Origin: Novosphingobium umbonatum
Lineage (GTDB): Bacteria; Pseudomonadota; Alphaproteobacteria; Sphingomonadales; Sphingomonadaceae
Assembly: GCF_004005905.1 (NCBI RefSeq)
Contig: NZ_SACO01000002.1
Coordinates: 186,001 to 250,000, forward strand
Direction of reading: 5' to 3'
Length of the DNA: 64,000 nucleotides
Shown: positions 55,290-63,582 of the stretch, piece by piece
Layout of the letters: each line of letters starts with the position of its first letter
How positions within the stretch are numbered: the first letter of the stretch is position 1
Notes under the pieces: generated by a model
The model's database searches: none
Seen by the model: the letters and a program-made list of their open reading frames with translations, nothing else
Told to the model about the DNA's origin: nothing
Program-made: the position numbers and the translations under genes

Positions 55290-57523
55290 CCGAGTGGCAG
55301 GCGGCGCAGGCGTAATCCCGTGGCGGAAAACAGCGCATTGGCCAAGGCTGGTGCCACCACCCCCACGGCAATGTCGCCCGCATCCCACGCCTCCTGCTGC
55401 GGTTGGGCGCTGGCCTCGATCAGTTCAACCTCGACTTCGGGGCAATTGGCCAGCACCGCCAAGCCCATTTGCCCCAATCGCGCCAGCATGGGCAGGCCCT
55501 GTTGCCATTCGGTGCTGCAACCCAGCGCCAGCGACAGGCCGAAGATCAGCCCGCCCTCCACCTGTTGACGCGCCAGTCCGGCATCCACAATCCGCCCCAG
55601 ATCGGCCACGGCAGTGATGCGCTCAACCTTCACGCCCTGTTCCGATGGCCGCGCCTGCACGATGGCCGCGATACAGGGACCATCGACACCTTCACCCATG
55701 CGGTGCAACGCCAAGCCGCTGCCACCACCATCACCGCCGCCAGTCCAGCCCGCCAGACCGGCCACCCGTTGCAAACAGGCCGCCAGTCGCGGATCGCCGC
55801 CCAACATGCCCATACGGAACGACAAAGGTTCACGGCCAAGCGCATGGGCGATTTCATCGATAAAACCCTCGCGGGGGAAAGCATGCATCGCCTCGAACCC
55901 ACCGCGCATCGGCCCAGTCGGCAGGGTAATGGCGACAGGCGCACGCTCCACCAACATATGCTCGATCGCATAGGGCGGCATGGCACCTGCCATCACCAGC
56001 CGATCCTTGCGGGTCTGCCCATCGGCGGCGCGGCGGGGGCTGTCGCCAGAGAACAAGCGCAGGCCCAATTCCCGCATCGTGGCAGGCATAGCGCATGCCA
56101 TCTTCCAAGCCGCTATCCCGCCCGAAGTATCGGCCCGCGCCGACAATTGCACCGCCATGGGCGCGCGGGGGATCGCGGCCACCTGCTCGGCCCAGCTACT
56201 GCTGACCATCGACACCGGCTTGCCCACCGCCTTGGCTGCCAGAGCCGCCGCCACGGCAATCCGCCCGTCATAGCGGGCATCGAAACTGCCGCCAGCCGCC
56301 ATGGGGTACAGCACCACCTGATCATCGTTCAGATCCAGCGCCTTGGCCACCGCCTGTCGCACGCTTTCGGGCGCTTGGGCTGCCACCCAGATCTCGGCGC
56401 GGTTCTGCGCCACCCGCGCCACCGCACTGGCGGTTTCCAGCGGCAGATGCAGCGCGGGCGACAGGTCATAGCGCGCGGTAAATTGCGGGCGATCACCCAA
56501 GGCCCCCGCCGCATCGCCCTTCGCGCCATGGCTGTGCCGCTGGTCACCGGCCAAGGCCTTGTCCAGCGCCAGTTGCAGGCTCTCGCTTTCCACCGGAGCG
56601 CGCAGCACGAAACGCGGGGCCACCGCCTGCAAGGCCCGCTCCGCCGCCCAGCCATCGCTGGCCAGGGCCGCCAGCCAGTCGGGTCCGGCCACCAAGCGGT
56701 CAAAGCCGCTGATCCCCTGCGCGCGTTTGGGGTCATAGGAACCCAGCGCCGCCTCTTGCGCCCATGGCGCATGGCGGATCGCGGCAAACACCATATCCGG
56801 CAGGCGCACATCCCCTGCGAATTGCCATGTGCCATCCACCTTGGCCGGAGCATCCAGCCGCAACACGCCTTTGCCATGAGGCGCGTCGGAAGTGGGGGCG
56901 GCACGTAGCAAAGGCGGATCGGGCGGGCTCAGCTCGGCGGCCTCTTGCGCCAGCGCGCCAAAAGCCAGACTGCGCCCCTGATGCGTAACCCGCCCCTGCG
57001 CCACGCTACAGGCCTGCCAATCCACGCCCCAGCGCTTGGCCGCCGCCATGGCCAGCAAGGCCCGCGCGCTGGCGGCAGCATGGCGGGCAGGCGCTTCATA
57101 GGCGGCAAGCGTACTGCCCCCGCCGGTCACCATAAAGCGGTGATCCTGCGCCCAGCTTTCCGCCCGCCATGGCGTTTCCAGCCCCAAGGGCATCCATAAA
57201 GGCGCCCATGCCCGCGCCAGCGCCAGATTGGGAAAGGCCGCGCTGGGCGGGGCCATTTGCACCGAAACCTGCCGCCAATCCGCGCCCATTTCCTCGGCCA
57301 CGATCCGGCCCAGCAGGGTCAGCACGCCTTGGCCCATTTCCAGCTGGGGGATGGCGATGCTGACCACCCCGTCCAACCCCAGCCTGATCCATGCGTCCAA
57401 CGCCACCTCGCCTTGGGCAGGGGCGATGGGCGGGATGATCTTGCGCGGCAGCAGGTTAAAGCCCAGCCACAGGCCACCGCCCGCCGCCGCGCCCACCAAT
57501 ATCTGCCGCCGCGACAGGCCCAT
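55277..57523 (-). CDS. Molybdopterin-binding aldehyde/isoquinoline oxidoreductase, large subunit (748 aa)
   Basis: A Tat signal (LSRRQILVGAAAGGG) is followed by two xanthine-dehydrogenase large-subunit-like domains as in IorB (isoquinoline 1-oxidoreductase beta): IPQLEMGQGVLTLLG, AKVDGTWQFAGDV, and PTGPMRGGFEAMHAF near the molybdenum site. It should oxidise aldehydes or N-heterocycles in the periplasm. The usual small [2Fe-2S] subunit is not adjacent. It ends three bases before hemH and starts five bases after mrp. Confidence 0.88.
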   Translation of the reverse strand: MGLSRRQILVGAAAGGGLWLGFNLLPRKIIPPIAPAQGEVALDAWIRLGLDGVVSIAIPQLEMGQGVLTLLGRIVAEEMGADWRQVSVQMAPPSAAFPNLALARAWAPLWMPLGLETPWRAESWAQDHRFMVTGGGSTLAAYEAPARHAAASARALLAMAAAKRWGVDWQACSVAQGRVTHQGRSLAFGALAQEAAELSPPDPPLLRAAPTSDAPHGKGVLRLDAPAKVDGTWQFAGDVRLPDMVFAAIRHAPWAQEAALGSYDPKRAQGISGFDRLVAGPDWLAALASDGWAAERALQAVAPRFVLRAPVESESLQLALDKALAGDQRHSHGAKGDAAGALGDRPQFTARYDLSPALHLPLETASAVARVAQNRAEIWVAAQAPESVRQAVAKALDLNDDQVVLYPMAAGGSFDARYDGRIAVAAALAAKAVGKPVSMVSSSWAEQVAAIPRAPMAVQLSARADTSGGIAAWKMACAMPATMRELGLRLFSGDSPRRAADGQTRKDRLVMAGAMPPYAIEHMLVERAPVAITLPTGPMRGGFEAMHAFPREGFIDEIAHALGREPLSFRMGMLGGDPRLAACLQRVAGLAGWTGGGDGGGSGLALHRMGEGVDGPCIAAIVQARPSEQGVKVERITAVADLGRIVDAGLARQQVEGGLIFGLSLALGCSTEWQQGLPMLARLGQMGLAVLANCPEVEVELIEASAQPQQEAWDAGDIAVGVVAPALANALFSATGLRLRRLPLGHDE

Positions 57524-57528
57524 CAGGC

Positions 57529-58518
57529 TTACAGCCGCGCCTTGATCCAGGGCACCAACTGCCGCGCCAGCCGCAGGAAGGCCTCGGCCTGCGGACCTTC
57601 ACCCGCCGCCGGAGGCTGGCCCGCATCCGATCCCGTGCGGATCGACAGGTCCAAAGGCACGCGGCCAAGGAAAGGCAGGCCCAGATCATCGGCCGCCTGC
57701 TCCACCCCGCCACAGCCGAAGGGATCGGACACATTGCCACAATGCGGGCAAACATAGCCCGACATATTTTCCACCATGCCCACCACCGGCACATGGGCCG
57801 CTTCGAACAGGTTCATCGCGCGGCGGGCATCCATGAGCGCCAGATCCTGCGGGGTGGAAACAATCACCGCGCCGGCAGGCTTGTGCTTCTGGATCATGGT
57901 CAATTGCACGTCACCCGTGCCCGGCGGCAGGTCCACCACCAGCACCTGCGTGTCGCCCCACCAAGCATCGATCAACTGCCCCAGCGCGCCCGAAGCCATG
58001 GGGCCGCGCCATGCAATCGCGCGGCCATCCTCGATCAAGTGCCCCATCGACAGCACGCCCACGCCATGGCGGCTGGGCACGGGGAACATCTTGCTATCCT
58101 TGGCCTCGGGCTTCACCCCTTCATTGTCGAACAGGCGCGGCTGCGACGGGCCATAGATATCGGCGTCCACAAGGCCCACTTTCAGCCCCTGCCGCGCCAG
58201 AGCCACCGCCAGATTGGCCGACAGGGTGCTTTTGCCCACCCCGCCCTTGCCCGAACCCACGGCCAGAATCAGCGGGCCTTTGGGAGCGGCTTCCGCCGCC
58301 GCACGTTCCGCCATCAGCCCCACGCGCACCTGCGCGACGCCATCGGCACCCGACAGCGCAGCCTTGACCTCTTCCTCCAGCGTCACCCGCCCCGCCGCGT
58401 CCAGATCGCCCGCCTCCAGCACAGCCGTCACCACCCCGTCGGCCAGTTTCAGCGACTGGACCCGCGAGCGGATCGTCGCGGGCAACAGGGCGGTCAGGCT
58501 GGAACTGTCATGCGGCAT
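57529..58518 (-). CDS. mrp: Mrp/NBP35-family iron-sulfur carrier ATPase (329 aa)
   Basis: An N-terminal DUF59-like domain (about 5-70) is followed by the deviant Walker A GSGKGGVGKST (88-98), DADIYGPSQP and ENMSGYVCPHCG, whose Cys pair carries a bridging [4Fe-4S] cluster. It delivers iron-sulfur clusters to apoproteins. It precedes the molybdenum oxidoreductase and hemH, a plausible cofactor-maturation group. Confidence 0.95.
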   Translation of the reverse strand: MPHDSSSLTALLPATIRSRVQSLKLADGVVTAVLEAGDLDAAGRVTLEEEVKAALSGADGVAQVRVGLMAERAAAEAAPKGPLILAVGSGKGGVGKSTLSANLAVALARQGLKVGLVDADIYGPSQPRLFDNEGVKPEAKDSKMFPVPSRHGVGVLSMGHLIEDGRAIAWRGPMASGALGQLIDAWWGDTQVLVVDLPPGTGDVQLTMIQKHKPAGAVIVSTPQDLALMDARRAMNLFEAAHVPVVGMVENMSGYVCPHCGNVSDPFGCGGVEQAADDLGLPFLGRVPLDLSIRTGSDAGQPPAAGEGPQAEAFLRLARQLVPWIKARL

Positions 58519-58707
58519 GGGAAAAGGCGTCCTTGTTCTGCGCTATGGTTTTAAGCGATCCCGCACCTAGCCCAGCGCCTTTTGCAGGGAAAGCCCCAGA
58601 ACGCATCTTGGCCAAGCTTCCTCCCTTGCGGGCGATTAGGCCAGAATTTGCGCGCTCCTTTACCAAGGCCACTGTTTTTTCAGAAACGCCACCCTATAGA
58701 TAGGCTT

Positions 58708-59871
58708 ATGAAGCAGATTGCCGCATGGATCGCACAGGGTAGAACACGCAAAGGGGAGGCGCAGGCCGCCGCTTTCCCGCCGGTTCCGGCACAGGACATC
58801 CTGCGGCAGGAGGAAGGCGGCGAGGGTGAACCTCCCGCGTCCAGCCCCGACAGCCCGCCCAAGTCCTCCGGCCCGCGCAACCCATGGCAAGTGCCATCGA
58901 ACAAGGGGCCGCGCCGTGGCATGGATGACATGTTCCGCCCGCTGGGCCATGGTACGGGCAAAGGTGGCGGCGGAAAAGGCGGCGCGCCCAAAGGCCCGCA
59001 GATCAGCCTGCCCCCCGGTATGGACGGCCGCAAGATCCTGCCCTTTGCTCTGGCAGGCACGGTGGCGATCTGGCTGCTGCTGACCAGCGGGCATCAATTG
59101 TCCTCCAACCAGCAGGGCGTGGTCACCACCTTTGGCAAATATACCGGCATCATCGGGCCGGGCCTCAACATCACCGCCCCTTGGCCGATCCAGCAGGTGA
59201 GCGTGGAAGATGTCACCTCGATCCGCCGCGACAGCGTGCCCGAAGGCGAGGCGGAAAAGCTGATGCTGACCAGCGACCAGTCGCTGGTGGACCTGTCCTA
59301 TATTGTGCGCTGGAACATCAAGAATTTAAAGCAGTTCAACTATCAACTCCAAGACCCGCAAGGCACGATCATCGAAGTGGCCGAAGCCGCCATGCGCGCC
59401 AGCGTGGCCGAGGTGAAATTGAATGATGTGATGGCCGGCAATGGCCGCGCCGAGATCGGCGAACATGTGCGGCAAAGGATGCAGGCCATTCTGGACGCTT
59501 ATCATGCGGGCGTGTTGATTCAGGGCGTGGACATCAAGAAGGCCGACCCGCCAGCCAAGGTGAATGAAGCCTTCCAGAAGGTGCAGGCCGCCCAACAGGA
59601 CGCCAACCGCGACCTGTCTAACGCGCAGGCCTTTGCCCAGCAAGTGGTCGCCCGCGCCGAGGGCGATGCCACCGCCTTTGACAAGGTCTATGCGCAATAC
59701 AAGCTGGCGCCCGAGGTAACCCGCCGCCGCATGTATTACGCCACGATGGAGCGCGTCCTGTCCTCCACCGACAAGGTGATCGCGCCTTCGGGCAACACCA
59801 CCAGCTATCTACCCCTGCCCGAAATTCGCAAGAAAGCGCCGGATGCCCCCGCGCAAGGGAGCAACCCATGA
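58708..59871 (+). CDS. hflK: HflK, subunit of the FtsH-modulating membrane complex (387 aa)
   Basis: A Gly/Pro-rich cytoplasmic N-terminus (to about residue 100) is followed by one membrane helix (about 107-127) and an SPFH/band-7 domain: NQQGVVTTFGKYTGIIGPGLN, LTSDQSLVDLSYIVRW and a coiled coil. With HflC it forms a cage that restrains the FtsH protease. The ATG at 58708 was chosen; the longer frame to 58582 lacks a signal or ribosome site. The stop overlaps hflC by ATGA. Confidence 0.95.
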   Translation: MKQIAAWIAQGRTRKGEAQAAAFPPVPAQDILRQEEGGEGEPPASSPDSPPKSSGPRNPWQVPSNKGPRRGMDDMFRPLGHGTGKGGGGKGGAPKGPQISLPPGMDGRKILPFALAGTVAIWLLLTSGHQLSSNQQGVVTTFGKYTGIIGPGLNITAPWPIQQVSVEDVTSIRRDSVPEGEAEKLMLTSDQSLVDLSYIVRWNIKNLKQFNYQLQDPQGTIIEVAEAAMRASVAEVKLNDVMAGNGRAEIGEHVRQRMQAILDAYHAGVLIQGVDIKKADPPAKVNEAFQKVQAAQQDANRDLSNAQAFAQQVVARAEGDATAFDKVYAQYKLAPEVTRRRMYYATMERVLSSTDKVIAPSGNTTSYLPLPEIRKKAPDAPAQGSNP

Positions 59872-60743
59872 GCCAGAACCTGTTCCCCGATAGCTTTACG
59901 CCGCTGCACAAGGCGCTGGCAGGCGCGCTCACCGCCGCCGTGTTGATCGGCATGACCGCCGTGGTGCAAGTGTCGGAAAGCGAGCAGGCGGTGGTGATGC
60001 GGCTGGGTGATCCGGTGCGCGTGATCAACCGCTACAACCCCGGCGTCGATTATGGCAACACGGGCGCTGGCCTGTCGCTGCGCCTGCCCTTCTTTGAAAA
60101 GCTGGTGCGGATCGACCGCCGTGTCCTGAGCCTTGAAATGGAGCGGCAACAGGTCATTTCCTCCGACCAGCAAAGGCTGGAAGTGGACGCCTATGCCCGT
60201 TTCCGCATCATCGATCCGGTGCGCATGGTGCGCACGGCGGGCACGACCGAGCGTTTGCAGGAGCAATTGCAGCCGATCCTGACCTCGGTCCTGCGCCAAG
60301 GTCTGGCCAGCAACACGTTCCAGTCGCTGCTGACGCCTGAACGCGGGGCGATGATGGCCAAGATCCGCGAGGCGCTGGACGCCGAGGCCCGCCAATATGG
60401 CGCACAGATCATCGACGTGCGGATCAAGCGCGCCGACCTGCCCGAGGGCAGCGCGCTGGATCGCGCCTTTGCCCGTATGGAAGCCGCGCGCGAGCAGGAA
60501 GCCACCGCCATCCGCGCGCAGGGGCAAAAACAGGCGCAAATCCTGCAAGCCGAGGCCGAGGCCCGCGCCGCGCAAATCTATGCCGAAAGCTATGGCAAGG
60601 ATCCGGCTTTCTATGACTTCTATCGCGCGATGGAAAGCTATCGCACCACCTTTGCCAACCCTGCCAACAAATCGCAGACCACCATCGTGCTGACGCCCGA
60701 CAATGACTATCTGCGCCAGTTCCGCGGGGCCAAGGGGCAATGA
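59868..60743 (+). CDS. hflC: HflC, partner of HflK (291 aa)
   Basis: An N-terminal membrane helix (about 15-35) precedes an SPFH domain with SEQAVVMRLGDP, GLSLRLPFFEKLVRIDRR and a long Ala/Gln-rich coiled coil. It is translationally coupled to hflK and acts in the same complex at the inner membrane. A hairpin with 9-bp arms (60754-60762 with 60791-60799) follows. Confidence 0.95.
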   Translation: MSQNLFPDSFTPLHKALAGALTAAVLIGMTAVVQVSESEQAVVMRLGDPVRVINRYNPGVDYGNTGAGLSLRLPFFEKLVRIDRRVLSLEMERQQVISSDQQRLEVDAYARFRIIDPVRMVRTAGTTERLQEQLQPILTSVLRQGLASNTFQSLLTPERGAMMAKIREALDAEARQYGAQIIDVRIKRADLPEGSALDRAFARMEAAREQEATAIRAQGQKQAQILQAEAEARAAQIYAESYGKDPAFYDFYRAMESYRTTFANPANKSQTTIVLTPDNDYLRQFRGAKGQ

Positions 60744-60753
60744 ATGAGGATTT

Positions 60754-60799
60754 CGCCAGCCCAACTGTCCATTCAATTTTCGTTCATGGCGGGCTGGCG
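60754..60799 (+). terminator. Hairpin between hflC and degP
   Basis: CGCCAGCCC and GGGCTGGCG pair around a 28-nt loop, 11 bases after the hflC stop. There is no T run, so it may only reduce read-through into the protease gene. Confidence 0.5.
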
Positions 60800-60890
60800 T
60801 AAATAGGGGAAGAGGGCCGGAAGCACCGGCCACCCTGCCACGGCGTTTCCCTCGACGCGGCAGGCAACAACAGAACAAGGATGAAGCCCA

Positions 60891-62420
60891 GTGCGATACG
60901 CTTATGGAGTGACCAGTGCGCTGCTTCTGGGGGGTGCGACCCTCTCGCTCCTCACCGGACTTCCTGCCGGAGCGCAGGTGGCGCAAAATGACGACAAGAC
61001 CATGCAGGCCATCACGCCGCGCGTGGGCGCCCCGTCAAGCTTTGCCGATCTGACGCATCAGTTGCAGCCTGCGGTGGTGAACATCTCCACGCGGCAAAAG
61101 CTGAAGGTGCAGGGCAATGGCGCCAACCCCTTTGCCGGCACCCCGTTTGAAGGCTTTTTCGGCTCGCCCGAACAATCCGGCCCGCAAACGCGTGAGGCGC
61201 AGTCGCTGGGTTCGGGCTTCATCGTCTCCGCCGATGGCTATGTCGTCACCAACAACCATGTGGTGACGCCTGAAGGTCAGGGCGTGGTGGAATCGATCAC
61301 CGTCACCCTGCCCGATGGCACCGAATATCCCGCCAAGCTGGTGGGCAAGGATGCCGCATCCGACCTCGCCGTGCTGAAAATCACCGCGGGCAAGCCGCTG
61401 CCCTTCGTCAAATTCGGCGATAGTGGCAAGGCGCGCGTGGGCGATTGGGTGGTGGCCATCGGCAATCCCTTCGGCCTTGGCGGCACGGTAACAGCGGGCA
61501 TCATTTCGGCTGTGCTGCGCAACACCGGCCAAGGCGGCGCCTATGACCGCTATCTGCAGACCGACGCAGCCATCAACCAGGGCAACTCCGGTGGTCCTTT
61601 GTTCGACATGCGCGGACAGGTGATCGGCATAAACCGCGCCATCTTCTCGCCCTCGGGCGGCAGCGTGGGCATCGGTTTTGCCATCCCGTCGGAAATCGCC
61701 AGCCCGATTGTCGACCGCCTGATCAAGGGCCAGAGCATCGAGCGCGGCTATCTGGGCGTGCGCATCCAGCCCATCACCAATGATTACGCCGATTCCCTCG
61801 GCCTGCCGCATAATCGCGGCGAGATCATTCAGGCGGTCGAGCCCGGCAAGGGTGCCGACCAAGGCGGCGTGAAGGCCGGTGACGTGGTGCTCAAGGTCAA
61901 TGGCAAGGATGTGACGCGCGAGCAGACCCTGTCCTTCCTCGTGGCCAACACGCCTCCCGGCACGAAAATCCCGCTGGAAGTGCTGCGCGGCGGCCAGAAG
62001 ATGACCCTCAATGTCGTGGTGGCCAAGCGCCCCAGCGACGAGGAACTGGCCGAGCAGACCTTTGACCGCAAAAAGGGCGGTGACGCCATGGACAAGGGCG
62101 AGGCCAAGGGCACCGGCCTTGCCGAAAAGGCACTGGGCATCTCGCCCATGACCATCACGCCCCAGATCGCCCGCCAGCTGGGCATGCCCGAAGACACCAA
62201 GGGCGTGGTCATCGCCAAGGTGGACGAAAGCTCTGACGCGGGCGCCAAGGGCATGGAACGCGGCGATATCATCCTGTCGATCGGCAACACGCCCATCGCC
62301 AATATCGCCCAGCTGGAAGCCGGCATCCGCGCCGCCCAAACCGCAGGCCGCACCGCCGTGGGCGTGCAGGTCATGCGCCCGGGCCAGCCGCCGCTCTATA
62401 TCGGCCTGCGCTTGCGGTAA
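60891..62420 (+). CDS. degP: DegP/HtrA-family periplasmic serine protease (509 aa)
   Basis: A GTG start at 60891 has AAGGA nine bases upstream. A signal peptide (to about residue 28, LPAGA) is followed by a trypsin-like domain with His123 (TNNHVV), Asp158 (ASDLAVL) and Ser233 (GNSGGPL), then two PDZ domains (about 280-370 and 420-500). It degrades misfolded envelope proteins. It lies downstream of hflKC, another protein-quality system, and is followed by a terminator. Confidence 0.95.
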   Translation: MRYAYGVTSALLLGGATLSLLTGLPAGAQVAQNDDKTMQAITPRVGAPSSFADLTHQLQPAVVNISTRQKLKVQGNGANPFAGTPFEGFFGSPEQSGPQTREAQSLGSGFIVSADGYVVTNNHVVTPEGQGVVESITVTLPDGTEYPAKLVGKDAASDLAVLKITAGKPLPFVKFGDSGKARVGDWVVAIGNPFGLGGTVTAGIISAVLRNTGQGGAYDRYLQTDAAINQGNSGGPLFDMRGQVIGINRAIFSPSGGSVGIGFAIPSEIASPIVDRLIKGQSIERGYLGVRIQPITNDYADSLGLPHNRGEIIQAVEPGKGADQGGVKAGDVVLKVNGKDVTREQTLSFLVANTPPGTKIPLEVLRGGQKMTLNVVVAKRPSDEELAEQTFDRKKGGDAMDKGEAKGTGLAEKALGISPMTITPQIARQLGMPEDTKGVVIAKVDESSDAGAKGMERGDIILSIGNTPIANIAQLEAGIRAAQTAGRTAVGVQVMRPGQPPLYIGLRLR

Positions 62421-62446
62421 TCGCTTGGTTTGAGCGTTAGAACAGA

Positions 62447-62480
62447 CCCTCGCTGGCTATAGCTGGCGGGGGTTTTGTTT
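62447..62480 (+). terminator. Terminator after degP
   Basis: CCCTCGC and GCGGGGG pair (with one G-T) around a GCTATAGC palindrome, followed by TTTTGTTTTT. It lies 26 bp past the stop. Confidence 0.75.
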
Positions 62481-62530
62481 TTGGGGGTTTTGGGGGTTTG
62501 GGGTTTTAAGGTGCCTCCGGCGGGTGCTTT

Positions 62531-62571
62531 ATGCCTCCGGCGGGCAAAGGGCGGGGGCCCTTTGCAATCCC
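62531..62571 (+). repeat. Left 41-bp inverted repeat, REP-like
   Basis: Exact reverse complement of 63506-63546. It contains its own hairpin, GCAAAGGG-CGGGGG-CCCTTTGC. A degenerate second copy of its GTGCCTCCGGCGGGT part lies just outside (62511 onward). Confidence 0.9.
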
Positions 62572-62655
62572 GTTAATGAGTGGCACTTGGGCGGATAGGT
62601 GGCGCTATAGTTGACTTTGAAAGCCGCTGCGCGGCGGGGGTGTGATCGGAAAGTT

Positions 62656-62667
62656 GGGGGGGGGGGG
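62656..62667 (+). repeat. Run of twelve G
   Basis: A 12-G homopolymer lies 14 bp past the racemase stop (on the other strand it reads C12). It lies outside any gene. Confidence 0.85.
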
Positions 62668-62681
62668 TGGGCGTGTAGCTG

Positions 62682-63371
62682 TCAACGCAGTGCAAACGCT
62701 ATGGCGGCTTCCGCGTGTATGACGGTGCTGTCGAAACCGGGCAGCGGCAGCGCGTCAACGTCAAGGATAAGCCCGATTTCGGTGCAGCCGAATATGACGC
62801 TATCCGCCCCGTGCTCTTTGGCAGTCTTCACAAGGTCGATCAGCGCCGAACGGGATACGTCGAGTATTTTACCCTGACAAAGCTCGTTAAAGATAATGTC
62901 GTGAGTAGCAATGCGGCCCGCATCGTCGGGGACGATCACATCGATGCCATGCCGTGCCATCCGGTCCTGATAGAACCCGTTTTCCATCGTGTAGCGTGTA
63001 GCAATGAGCAAAGGCTTGCGCTTACCTTTCGCCAAAAGCTGGTGGGCGGTCTCATCGATAATATGAATGAAGGGCACGGATACTGCCGCCTCCACTGCGT
63101 CAGCAACAAGGTGCATCGTCACCGCGCAGATCATCACACAGTCAGCACCTGCCCGCTCTAGCCCTAGTGCAGCGTTGGCAAGATAGTCGCCCGCGTCGGA
63201 CCATCGGCCGCTTTTTTGCATGGCGACGATCGTGTCGAAGTTCACCGACCGCATAACGCTATCGGCGGAGTTCAAACCGCCGAGCCGGTCGCGAACGCCC
63301 TCATTGATTAGTCGATAGTAGGTAGCCGAACCTTCAAAGCTCATGCCGCCGAGAAGTCCAATAGTGCGCAT
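62682..63371 (-). CDS. Aspartate/glutamate racemase family protein (229 aa)
   Basis: The racemase fold has the two catalytic cysteines, Cys82 in MICAVTMH and Cys196 in FGCTEIG. The N-terminus TIGLLGGMSFEGSATYYRLINE is typical of aspartate racemases (RacX/YgeA-like). It interconverts L- and D-amino acids, probably aspartate. Base composition looks less GC-rich than its neighbours, and 41-bp inverted repeats flank it, which suggests transfer. It is the only gene between the repeats. Confidence 0.9.
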   Translation of the reverse strand: MRTIGLLGGMSFEGSATYYRLINEGVRDRLGGLNSADSVMRSVNFDTIVAMQKSGRWSDAGDYLANAALGLERAGADCVMICAVTMHLVADAVEAAVSVPFIHIIDETAHQLLAKGKRKPLLIATRYTMENGFYQDRMARHGIDVIVPDDAGRIATHDIIFNELCQGKILDVSRSALIDLVKTAKEHGADSVIFGCTEIGLILDVDALPLPGFDSTVIHAEAAIAFALR

Positions 63372-63505
63372 GGGATCACCCTAGAAGAGGGGCTGCTTGC
63401 TGGGTAGCCCGATTTTACTGTTAACGACCGCAACTGGGGCGTTTGCAGCCATAATGAATCTGACAGCCCAACCACCCCTCCAGCGGAAACCACACCCCCA
63501 TTAAA

Positions 63506-63546
63506 GGGATTGCAAAGGGCCCCCGCCCTTTGCCCGCCGGAGGCAT
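63506..63546 (-). repeat. Right 41-bp inverted repeat, REP-like
   Basis: Exact reverse complement of 62531-62571. A degenerate outer copy (ACCCGCCAGAGGCAC, one mismatch to the left outer copy) follows about 10 bp later. Confidence 0.9.
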
Positions 63547-63582
63547 TCCTGAAACCCGCCAGAGGCACTTCAGCGCACCAAA

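Noticed and set aside
55403-56908. 501-aa plus-strand frame opposite the molybdenum oxidoreductase
   Set aside because: Shadow frame rich in His, Gln and Arg without any known domain.
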